The notes beneath the pieces are model-generated. The model worked only from the letters and a program-made list of their open reading frames with translations. It made no database searches and was not told where the DNA came from. From Ailanthus altissimus (lineage: Eukaryota; Streptophyta; Magnoliopsida; Sapindales; Simaroubaceae), in assembly GCA_946807835.1 (NCBI GenBank), contig OX327690.1, positions 14,356,501 through 14,420,500 of the forward strand: a stretch of 64,000 bases of DNA, written 5' to 3'. The translations under genes and the position numbers were made by a program. This document shows, piece after piece, positions 46,700 to 57,639 of this stretch (position 1 is its first letter; each line of letters starts with the position of its first letter).

Positions 46700-49250
46700 C
46701 TATCACTACGAGGAATCAGGAGGAAGTTCCATCACGTCCGGATCCTAATCCTCTGCCTATTCCCACCGGAGTCATAGTTGATCTATGATATACCTATGAT
46801 TATCCTCTAAATGCCTGGTAGTCCAACCTCTATAGAAACCGTATAAGGCATCAACATCCTTTGGAAATATTCCATAGAAAGCATGATACCTTTTAAAATG
46901 GAATCCACGACAGAAGCTATGAGCAGTTTCAGCCTTAACCTCCCGATCGAAGACTTCTTTGGCTAAAGCAAGCTTATGTTGCTAAACCGCTTCAAAAGCT
47001 GCCTTCTCTGAATGCAGGGAAGTGTAATATCTTTGTAGTGACTCGACCATCATATGAAGGTTATCCATCGCCCTTCCCAACTGAGTAGCTTCAACAACAT
47101 TGTACCAAAGTCACTCAGTTAGCCGCTTCCTATAGCTCACGATGCTTCTACATTAGCTCTGAGTTGAGAACTCCCAGTTGTTCCTGAAAGTTGGACTTCA
47201 TCTGGCCTAAGTATCTTCCTCGTGATGTAGACAACCAAGTTTTGCCTCTAAGATAGCTTTCTCTTAAAGAAAGTTTTCCACTTCTATCCCTGGGAAAGAC
47301 ACCTTCTCCTCACTCTTTTTTAGGGTTGACTGGATCCACACATGATCTACCAACACTTCTTCATTTAGCTTTCTCACTTCTTCCAACTCTCTGAATAGCC
47401 ACTCGAGCTCCTGTTGTAGCTGGAAACCTTTTCAAAGTTCTTCTATCTTAGCTCAAAGCTCCTTATTCTCATTTTCAAGCAAACTCGGATCTAAGCTGAG
47501 GATTAAGTTCCTCTATTTGAGAAACACTTTATCATCATCCTTTTCCCCTAGTAGCTTGGTGAGGCGCTTAATCTCTTTGTTCATTACTGGTGCCTCCCTT
47601 TTAAATGCTTCCATTGCAAAGAAACTATCTTGTACCGCCTAAACAATAAAAGGATAGGTAAGGAAAAAAGATAGACAAGGAGCCAAACAAGGAAAAATAG
47701 ATCCTTAACCTCAAGGATGACGCTGCACTAATGTGAGACCGCATTTTCGCACTGATTCTAAGAAAAACTATCTCCCTATCCACTCAGGTGAACAAGCCCT
47801 ACACCACAGCTGCAGCACTCATACTATCCAGACAGAGAACAGTACCATCCTCAACGCATTCTCTGCTGCTCTTTTCAAAATGAGGCGTAAAATCCCCAAC
47901 CTCGAGGTAGCGAGTAAGATTGAACCGCCTCGCCTTTAAGACTCTACTTTTTTCGTTTCCACACTAGCAGAGGAAGCAGCATCCTCTGAAGAGTCCGAGA
48001 CATCGAAGACTAAAGTCCCTCAAGAAGTGGAAACTACAACAGTTAGCACCATTAAAAAAGAATAGAAAATGAAAAAAAGAGAATTACAAGAGGTAAAAGC
48101 TCACGCAGCAAAAGGGCTTGGCATAAACTCCCTTGTAGGCGTGTCAATGCCAACTCCATCCTGAGGTTCCAAGCCACCTTTAGGTGGAAACTTTTTAGGA
48201 ATAAGAATCTCAATGATGCTTCAATCATTAGGCAAAATCTTTAAAATGACATTGCTAGGATCTGCAGTCAATGGGACTTGTATGGAAACAGTGGGCTTTG
48301 AAGCTTTGATAATCTCTAAAACAATAGGTTTAACAGCCTCTTGAGTCTTCAGAACCACTGTCTGATCCCTAGAGCAACCTACAAACACCTCACAGCTCTA
48401 GCCCGCTTCTCAGGAGCCTCTACATCACTTGAAGTGAACTTTCTTTTGGTCTGAGGCTTCTGCAGAGGAAACATGTTCAATAGAACGTCAGGCAATTCCT
48501 CTATGAACAATTGAAGAGCTTAAATGAAAAGGTAGCATGATAAGAAAACTATAATAAAAAAAAAATAAAGGACATTTGGACTCCCACGTTATAGAGTAAA
48601 TGATAGTTCACTCACTGTGTTTTCAAAATTACCCATTTTTACCTAATTTTCACAAATTTTTCTGTTAAATTTGATGAAATTACCCTTTTTTATACTTTTT
48701 CTTAATGTTAATTGGTATTACTGACAACTTTCACTTTCATCCAGTTTTTTTAAAAAAAAGTAATTCTATCAAATTTAATAGAAAAATTGTTAAAAACTGA
48801 TGAAAATGGATAATCTTAAAAATAGAATGAGTAAATGGTCACTTTCACTATATCATGGTGTCCAATTATCCTTTCAAAAATAAAAAAATAAAAAGCAGAA
48901 AGAGAAACAAAGTTTTCACCCTCTTCCTCAAGTGTTGATGACTTGGGAGTTGCAGGAACACTATAGGAAGGAACAATTGGTTCCGTTTCTACATGTTGAA
49001 CGAAAGGTTTTGCATGGCCTTCAACAGATGGTTCCATATGAGAAACTAGCTTTGCTATGAAGCCAACATCCAAACTTTGCCCAGTCTCCACGGGATGACT
49101 TGATACAATAAAGTCCAAGACTTCCCTTCATATGATACTTGAAGTTTACTTAGCATCCTTGAAATACAATCACAAAGCATAGTCAAGAAGATCTAAAGAC
49201 TGATCAATTGAGTCATCACATTGAGTATGTTTATCTCTGAAGCCATTTAT
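46700..49250 (-). pseudogene. Antisense reading-frame relic 1 in the Tat-type element
   Basis: On the minus strand, opposite to the gypsy pol around it, a broken frame reads from about 49250 to 46700. The best piece, 48816-49118, has VETGQSLDVGFIAKLVSHMEP and a Pro/Ser/Glu-rich tail. Lower down, 47640-46720 reads as coiled coil (KREAPVMNKEIKRLTKLLGE, ELEEVRKLNEEVL) and ends with FHFKRYHAFYGIFPKDVDALY. Tat-lineage elements often carry an extra antisense frame of this kind, whose function is unknown. Many stops are present. Identity is inferred from layout and style, not from a specific match. Confidence 0.5.
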
Positions 49251-49708
49251 AAGTGCTTTGAGTTTTTTCTAGTGATTAAAAGGAGGGAGAAGAAGAGGTG
49301 GACACCCCAATGTAAGGAATCTTTTCAACAGCTGAAAGCCTACTTAGTATAGCTAGTTAACCTTGTTGTGTCAAAGACTAGGATTAATTATCCATATACT
49401 TAGGTGCTCTACCTATGTTGTAAGTTTGGTCCTCGTCAAAGAAGAAGGCCTATTTACTTCTCTAGCATAGTATACACCGACCTAGAAGTCATTATCGACA
49501 AACAAAAAAGCTGGCTCTCACATTGGTTGTATTGAGAAGAAGTTAAGGTCTTATTTCTAGACACACAATGTGATCGTTCTAACCGACCAGTACATTATGT
49601 GAATTTTACACAAGCCTAATCTATTAAAGTAGCTAGTTAGATGGGCTGTTAAGCTCAATAAATATAACCTTCAGTACAAACTAAGAAATTCTTTTAAGGG
49701 ACATATGT
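49200..49708 (+). pseudogene. Gypsy reverse transcriptase C-end and RNase H start
   Basis: The frame reads FISALSFF, RRWTPQCKESFQQLKAYL, RRRPIYFSSIVYTDLE and RNSFKGHML, matching the order of gypsy RT thumb and RNase H (..WTEECEEAFQQLKEYL.., ..PVYYVSK.L.., ..AIKGQALADF). Stops are numerous. The 5' part of RT, and all gag of this copy, are missing. The word TATGT at 49704-49708 is the left target copy of the next insertion. Confidence 0.75.
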
Positions 49709-52700
49709 TGTGAGATCCAATTCCTATGAACATCGTAGATACCTAAATTTTGAAGTATCGCGATAAAGATGCTGTAGGGATAATTGATTTTGACCCTACT
49801 ATAAATTTTTTTTTTTGTGATACGTGTGAGTAATATTTCAACGTGGTTATATTAACCCATTAGTGTGGTAATGTAGGACTTGCATAGGTGATCGGTAGAA
49901 TAAGTTAAATGGCAGTAGAGTAAATTGCGTATTTATTATTTTATTAATTTCTTAACCTAACCATGGTTAAGAAATAACCAAGGTAGAGTTAAAAGTTAAC
50001 TATGGTTAATATAAATTAATTAACATTTATCCAATTTTAATAATATAATAATAATAGATATTATGAATATTTTATATTATTATTATTATTATATTATTTT
50101 AAATGAGATAAGTGTTATTAAAGTGGAATAAGTGGCTAATGGTGATTGGTTATGGAAAAGTAAAAATGGGGTAATTGAATTATGTTGATTGGTTAAAAAG
50201 AGAAGAAGAAAAAAAAAAAGGAGAAGTGTTTAGAATAAAGGATGAGTACACGTGAGAAATGGGAGAGGGAGATAAGTGTTAGCAAAGATGGGAGAAAAGA
50301 AAAGAAAGAAAAAAGAGAGAGGAAGAGAAGTGGCCGAAAGAAGGAAAGAAAGAAAGAAAAGGAAAAGAAAGAAGAAAGAAGAAAGAAAAAAAGGAGAAAA
50401 GGGAGAGGTAAGAAGAAATATTTATTTTGGTATTTATTTCATGTTTTTGGATGTATATATATGTATATAGATATATATGTATATACATCTCTATGTGTGT
50501 ATACATGTATTTATGTATGTATAAGTGTAGATATACATATACATGTATTAATGAGTAGAAATACATGTGTATCTTTGTATGTATTTATGCATGTATATGT
50601 ATATATGTGTGAATATATGTATAGATTTATGTAAACATGCAAGTATAGTGCTATGTATATATGTATATATTTAGGTATATATATTTATATACCATATACC
50701 ATATATGTATATGAATATATTTATGTTGTGTATATGTTACTTATATATATATATATATATGTGGGTGAATGTGTAGAATTAGGGTTTTGGGTGATTTGAA
50801 TGTAGAGACTTCAATTGATTGTAATTAGGGTGTTAGAATGAAATTGGCTTGATTTTGATGTAATTGGAACAAGAAATTGAGAAAAGAAATGTGTTGGAAC
50901 ATAGGGTGAAATTCTGCCACTTTAGGGAAGTTAGGGATTGAGTGGTGTTTTGATTGAGTTGTTGTGTGTAAATGATGTCTTATGTATGTTGAATCTATAT
51001 GGTTGATGGAAAAACCAAAAATGAAGAAAATGGGACATAATTGTCTATTTTGGAAAGGTGAAGGGCAATTATGTCTAACCAAGTTATAAGGCGTTTAATA
51101 ATTTTCAGAGTGCGGGGTGGTGAGTTAGATTAGATTAAATGACTCCGTAAATAAAAATCAAAAAGTAGTATGCATCTGGGCTTTGTATGCTGATTAGGAC
51201 GTTTAGTAGTTAAATGAGATTTTAGCATTCGATTTGGTTTTAAATGTCATTTATGGCGCGTAGGTGAAGAAAATCGAGAGCGGTAACGGGAGTAGAAATC
51301 CGGAGCGAAATTGAGCGCAAAGCGGTTGTGAGTGAAAATCTATCTTTTCTGTTATCTTTCATTTATTATGTTTCTGCATAATGAAAATGTATGTTTTATG
51401 AGCTTTTAATGCATAAACATGATTTATGATCTTGATATGTATCCATAGATATGCATTTATATGTTCGGTTTAAGAAACAGTTTTAAAATTTCTGCATTTG
51501 TTTTAAAGGCCATTGGTACTCTCATATTATAGTGGTGGTGATTGTATTAGACCCGGCCGGTATATCCCGTGCACATGTGCAGGTTATGAGGGTGTGTCAC
51601 TAACTCTGAAAAGTCGGGATGTCGAGTCATGTGAGTCGTTCTATATGTACAGGGTATTGTCTCGCTATATGTATGCGATGTAGGATTCCGCTGCATAGCC
51701 AGTGAGATGTCTTGAGATGTCATTATGGGTGCTGCTAGTTAAGGTGCCCCGTGACCTACTCATGTGTGCGGTGCTAGTTGAGTCGCTGCATGAGTATAGA
51801 GCTTTAGGATTACCATTGGTACAGTTTAGAAAGAAAATGGCCAAGCAAGGACTTTACTAGTTTTCGATTTACCGATAGTATTTATGCATTTATATGCACA
51901 CGACAGTTATTGTGTTATACAAATTTTGGATATTAGTTTTCAAAGACGTGGATAAAATCCACTCGGCAATATTTCATCAGCATATGATATTAGAAACCGT
52001 TTTACAGTTTTACATCAATTTTAGAAGCATGATTTATGCATGTACTTTAGAATTTTCTACCTATGCATAATGTTATTTTATTTGAAATCTTAATTGTACT
52101 CACTGAGCTCCTTTAGCTCACTCGTTTTGTGTTTTATGTTTCCTAAACCCCCTTTCTAGGTGCAGGTCTCGGTACACAAGCTGCTGATTCTCTTATTGTC
52201 GAGTAGTGGGCCAAATCTGAAGTTTATTTTTGTATCTGTAAATGTGCTAAATAGCACCATTTACTTTATACATAGTAATTGTAGGCATGTATATTTGTAT
52301 GTATGTTTTGAACCAACAAGAAGAGATTTCGATATTCTGATGATTGTTTTTGCTTTTTATGAGTATGCTTATTTTGTGATTCAAATGAAACTATTGAGTT
52401 ATGTTAGATTTGATTTGGGAAGGACTGGAGGTCTGATTTGATAGTATTGAGAAGTGTTTGAAATAGAAGTGAAATTTCTTGACAGGTTTTATAGTGATTT
52501 TCTAAAAAACAAGGGAAACTGTGCCCGTTGTTTTTTAAATTCAGATGTCATTTTCTATGTATATTACAAAATTTTCTCAATAGTAGCAAGAACTAAAAAG
52601 GGGTTCACCTCGCGAAAATTTCTCAACTTACCTAGTTATATTATGAGGAACTTCCGTCGAGATGCCCGGCAGGGCCGCTAGGACCTACAGTAAAGGGTCT

Positions 52701-52717
52701 TGGGGCAGATCCTGTTA
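49709..52717 (+). mobile_element. Solo LTR, 3.0 kb, Tekay/Del-like, TATGT duplication
   Basis: The sequence starts TGTGAGATCC and ends AGATCCTGTTA, near-inverted ends, with TATGT on both sides (49704-49708 and 52718-52722). The interrupted RNase H frame resumes right after it. The end region with CCGTCGAGATGCCCGGCAGG and GGGTCTTGGGGC resembles LTR ends of Del/Tekay chromoviruses, whose LTRs are long; lineage is inferred. The last dinucleotide is TA. Several frames of 60-130 codons inside it are low-complexity by-products. Confidence 0.85.
50200..50770. repeat. Purine-rich tract and TATG/ATGT microsatellite in the solo LTR
   Basis: From 50200 to 50420 the plus strand is almost all A and G (GAAAGAAA-type), then to 50770 it is dominated by TGTATATATGTATA-type repeats and an (AT)n run. 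The Lys/Glu/Arg-rich and Tyr/Ile-rich frames here are artefacts of this composition. Confidence 0.9.
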
Positions 52718-53328
52718 TATGTTGGTAGACTTCATAGCTGAATGCACCTATAGAGAGGCCACAGTGCAAGAGGAAGAGGGTATCAAAGATGAATATATGT
52801 CCGACGACCCAAAATCTCCCACTTGTATCTTTTAGATCAATAGGGCATCAAACTTTAATGAATGCGAAGTATGGGGTAGTTATTATTATACCCAAAAGAG
52901 ATAAGCTCAACTATATCGAAAGATTCAATTTCTAAGCCGCCGATGATGAAGTTGAGTATAAAACTCTTCTGGTTAAGTTAAAAGTTACCCAAAAGTTACT
53001 AGCTAAAAGAGACCTCGTCAAAAGCAATTCATAATTAATGGTCAGCTAGATCAAGCAGAACTTTAAAGCCCAAGGTGTGAACATACAGGCTACCTTTAGA
53101 GGGCGAAAGAGTTGATGGCCTAGTTCAAATTAAAAGCCCTTAAGCAAATTCCTTTTAGTGAAAACAAACAATAAGATGTTTTAGCTTAGTTAGCTTCAAC
53201 CAAGGACATAAGGATTCCCAATTTGATACCCTTAAAGCTATCTTTGAGCCTAGCAATAAGAAGGTAGTAAAAGAAGTCCTTCCAATCAAACATAGCCTAA
53301 ACTGGAAGGGTTCAATTAAGAGGTACAT
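52718..53328 (+). pseudogene. Gypsy RNase H relic
   Basis: The frame resumes with CYMLVDFIAECTYREATVQEEEG, continuing the broken ..GQALADFIAE phrase from 49703, and follows RNase H order to KALKQIPFSENKQ and LASTKDIRIPNLIPL. It ends at TACAT (53324-53328), the left target copy of the next LTR. Frameshifts and stops throughout. Confidence 0.75.
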
Positions 53329-55442
53329 TGATAAGTGCATTTTATACAGTATATTGTATCTTTTTTAAACTTAATAGTTGCTTAATTTAAGTAAAAATAC
53401 ATGGCTTTTTATGTGTATTAATTTCATTTTGTAGGTTTCAAGTTAATGGAGCTATTTGAGATAAAAATTCAAAGAAAACAAGCAAAAAATCAAATAGGTT
53501 ACAATGTCGTGTTACAGTACCACGCTCAGGCTTTGACGCTTAGACCCCAGAAAACCCAGGTTTTGGCTCCCAAGAGCCAAATTGTGGAGCCCAGGCGTCG
53601 AAATGGGCTCCCATTGGTAGAATGCTTGGCGCCTAGGCACCTAAATGTGGCACCTAAGCACCACCACCTGTTTTAATACCCTTTTTCTTACCTTATTTGA
53701 AACCTATAGATACTACCTTTAGCCATTTCTCAAATTATCAAAGGGGAGCACGAAATAGAGAGAGAAACTCTGGTTTTTAGTGAGAGAAATATCATTAAAG
53801 CTTGGATTAAGGGAGATTATTAAAGATTTAAGGCTTCAAAGGCTTTTCTAACTAGTTCCTTCTTCTCTCTCTACTTCATTTACATTTATTTCTAGTTTTT
53901 AATTGTGTATTGTGTTGATTTGAACATGAGTACTTTTATGAATAATTGGATGAATGTAATTGAATATTTCACTATAGATTGCTAGATTATATGTTCCAGG
54001 GCTTGATAGAACTCCATTGAACTCTATGCATTGATGTCATTTTGTGATTAATGACTATTTGATGTTTATTCATTTATATTTTTTATATGCTTAATGCTTC
54101 TAATTGCATTGGGAAATGGATTGGATGACTTGAACATCTGGGTTATGTGCTTGAGAAAGTTTAATCCATATGTTGGTAGTAAAAAGCATAGCTTTGAGTT
54201 TATTGAGTTAGGAGACTAATGAACTTAAGGTAGTCACATAAGGGTAGCTTAATGTGTGTATGTATAACGGGTTAGATAGGGGTATCAACTTAGTAGTATA
54301 TGTTTAGTATCTCATTTGGCACTCAGGAGAGGGAATGAAATTAGTCTTAAACCCTTGATTAGCATTCTACTAATGGAAGCCCGTCTTGGCGTCTAGGATC
54401 CACATTGTGGCGCCTAAGCGCCACCACTTATTTTAATCCCCATTTTCTTGCCTTAATTTGAAATCTATAAATACTACCCTTTAGCCACTTCTCAAATTAT
54501 CAAAGGAGAGCACGAAATAGAGAGAGAAACTCTAATTATTAGTAAGAGAAATCTCATTAAAGCTTAGATTAAAAGAGATTATTGAAGATTGAAGGCGCTA
54601 AAGGTTTCTCCAACTAATTCCTTATTCTCTTTACTTCATTTACATTTATTTCTAGTTGGTAATTGTGTTTTGTGTTAATTTGAACATGAGTACTTTTATG
54701 AACATTTGGATGAATGTAATTGAATATTTCACAATGGATTACTAGATTATAAGTTCTAGGACTTGATTTCCGTTTATTATTTCTATGCTCTTTATCATTT
54801 GTAATTAACAACTAATCTAATTCATTCATTAATCAAGGGTTTAAGGCTAATCTCATTCCCTCTCCCGAGTGCCAAATGAGATACTATAAATATACAACTA
54901 AGTTGATATCCCTATCTAACCCGTTATACATACACAAATTAAGCTACCCTTATGTAACTACCCTAAGTTCATTAGTCTCCCAACTCAACAAACTCAAAGC
55001 TATGCTTTTTACAACCAACATATGGATTAAACTTTTCTAATCACATAACCCAAATGTTCTAGTCATCCAATCTATTTTTCAATGCAATTAGAAACATTAA
55101 ACATATAAAAAAACATAAATGAATAAACATCAAATAGTCATTAATCACAAAGTGATATCAATACATAGAGTTCAATAGAGTTCCATCAAGCCCTAAAACC
55201 TCATTGCCTTAGAACTCTCATATCTTTAATTTATCAATTTATTTAGTTTAAAGCATTTTAATTTCACAATTCAACTTATCCTTTAAATTAACTTAGATAA
55301 AGTTAGGTTATTAACACCATGGTAATTAGCATTAATTTAGGATATTAATCCTCGTGGGAATGATACTCACTCATCACATTATTACTTGATCAAAACTCAT
55401 GCACTTGCAGTTACAATTCATGTGTGTATAATTCTATGAACA
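53329..55442 (+). mobile_element. Solo gypsy LTR with internal duplication and inversion, TACAT duplication
   Basis: It begins TGATAAGTGC and ends TATGAACA, flanked by TACAT at 53324-53328 and 55443-55447. Inside, ~400 bp at about 53610-54010 are repeated at 54370-54765. Then 54766-55203 is the reverse complement of about 53990-54365, and forward sequence resumes at 55204 to a normal LTR end (GTGGGAATGATACTC near 55350). GC-rich words (GGCGCCTAGGC, GGCGCCTAAGC) lie upstream of TATA-like words at 53704 and 54475. It splits the gypsy pol relic between RNase H and integrase. Confidence 0.88.
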
Positions 55443-55447
55443 TACAT

Positions 55448-56625
55448 TGAGCATAAAAAAATACTTTAAAATAACTTGAAGCTCACCAACTCAGGTACAC
55501 TTTGGCGCAGTATACTATAATTGATAAAGTTTTTTTATAGCCAAAAACACTTTCACTCATACCTAAGGTGAATTATGTCATAAAGGAGATTCACAAAGGC
55601 ATCTACGATAACTATCCGAGTGCAAAATAACTAACCTACTAAGTCTTTATGCCAGGGTACTATTGGTTGACAGCCCTTCGGAATACTAAGGATCTTGTCC
55701 AGAAATGTGACGCTCGCTAAAGTTATGTAGATAACATACATGACTCACCTGATAGCTTGAAAGTTATAACAAGTCCTTGATCGTCCATGCAATATGAGCT
55801 CAACCTGATTAGCTATATGCCCTGAGGAAAGGGTTTAGCCAAATATACTATGGTTGCAGTCAATTATTTCAAGAAATAGGTCAAGGCATAACCTACTAGC
55901 CAAAATCACTGAGAAGGAAGTTAAAGATTTTATGCAGAGAAGATTCATCTGCTGACATAGAGAACTCCACACCAATGTGATTGACCATGATAAGTAATTT
56001 AACAATGAGAACTTCAAGAGTTTTTACTGAGAACTTTTTGTGCAACTTCAGCTCACCTCCTCTACTCACCTTAAGTTTAACGGATAGGTGGAGTCCTCGA
56101 ATAAGTTAATCAAGAAACTGTTTAAAAGAAAATTGGCGGAAAGAAAAAGGCTTGGGTAGAGGACTTGCTTGAAGTGTTATGGACCCTATGAACCACTAAA
56201 GAGACCCCTTTCTCATTGGCCTTCATATGTGAAGCAATCATCCTTACTGAATTTGCAGTACTAATTCATCAATTTTGGTACTTTGAAAAGAATGAAAATG
56301 AGAAGCTACTTAAGGGAAAACTTGATCTAGTTGATAAGATTAGGGAACATGCCTGGATCAAAGTAATTGCCTACCAATAGAGAATCGTTTGATACTACAA
56401 CAAACAGGTCCAAGCTTGAGAATTTATAAATGGCGATCTCGTCTTAAGGAATGTATTATCGAATGCTAAGAACCCAACTAATGGGGTCTTCAATATGAAT
56501 TGAGAGGATCCTTACAAAATCCTTAAAAGAATTTGACCAAGAAATATGAGCTCAAGCTTGTAGATAGGCGAGTGGTCAAAAAGTTGTAGAATATTAAACT
56601 CCTCAAGAGATACTATCCCTAAATA
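55448..56625 (+). pseudogene. Gypsy integrase relic
   Basis: Integrase inserts the element's DNA into the genome. The relic reads in family order: VNYVIKEIHKGIYDNYPSAK, MPGYYWLTALRNTKDLVQKCD (zinc-binding part, Cys partly kept), VAVNYFKK (first catalytic Asp replaced by Asn), FNNENFKSFY, HLKFNGQVES-like region followed by NKLIKKLFKRKLAERK (the Glu of the DDE triad is kept), and a C-end YRMLRTQLMG..IERILTKSLKE. Stops and frame changes are frequent. This completes the RT-RNase H-integrase order of Ty3/gypsy. Confidence 0.8.
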
Positions 56626-57639
56626 GTCTTTTTTTTCTTCTTTTACATTTTTTATGTAAATATTGTTAATGTAATGAAGAGCATATATTGTGCTTGGTTT
56701 TTATATTAAAGCAATTTGAATATGTTCCATAAGTTCCTTTTTTGTGTGATGAGGTGTCAACCTTTAAGAAAAAATAGTGTTCTTTTGCAAGAAATAGCTT
56801 GGTGACTTGTTCTCATATAATTCCCGAGAACGATCAAAGTCCTTCAGAACTTAGAAAAAATTGGGTAACCAACATCAACCATATAAGCACTCAGAGAATG
56901 ACCAAGATCATTGGGGACTTAGAAAAGTTTGGGTACTTGACGATAAGACTAGTCTCTTCTAGAACAACCAAGATCCTTTTGATGTGGAAAAAATTAGGTG
57001 CTTAACGATGAGAACAATCTCTATCAAGAACTATCGTTGTTTCCCTCCAAAATTTAAGAATAATTAGGCCACTAATTGTCAATGTTGTTTTTTCAACATA
57101 TCTAATGGCCGATCTCAAAGACCAAGGCCTAATAATTGGCTTTATATCGAATAGAATAATATAAATCTCATTCAGGCGTCGAATATACTAAACGCCCTTA
57201 AAGAACTATTTAAGTCTTAAGGGAATAATCGTACACACTTTAGAAAAAAAAATTAATTGGTTAGTTGGTGTTTAATGCTAAACTTTTATCATTCATGACA
57301 AGGGTGATCTGGTCCCATATTGGCTTAATTGATTACACAAAGACCAAAGACTATCCTATATAATGATCGAACTAATTATGTTTCCAAGTACTTAGCCAAA
57401 TATTCTAATATTAGTGCTTGGTTATTTACATGTTCAACTATTTGTGTGTTAGTCTTAGATGTCTTATTATCGACAGCTAGATGTCATCGATCCTTGGAGA
57501 GGACTTACATTCAACAATTCTAAACACTTATGGATTCAATCAAATATACACATGCACATACAAAAATGGCGCTCATGCCAAAAACTTTTCATTAATGGAC
57601 CCAAGTTCATTACAAAAAAAAAATAATAACAAAAAACTC
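56626..57639 (+). other. Post-pol spacer with ~67-bp tandem repeats
   Basis: At least three degenerate units start at 56828, 56896 and 56962 (GAACGATCAAAGTCC, GAATGACCAAGATCA, GAACAACCAAGATCC), each continuing with ACTTAGAAAA.TTGGGTA-like words; spacings are 68 and 66 bp. Tandem repeats between pol and the 3' LTR are known in Tat/Ogre elements. No gene is supported in the rest. Confidence 0.65.

Noticed and set aside
50242..50634. Plus-strand Lys/Glu/Arg-rich frame of 130 codons, and overlapping frames
   Set aside because: It is produced by the purine-rich tract and TATG microsatellite inside the 3-kb solo LTR.
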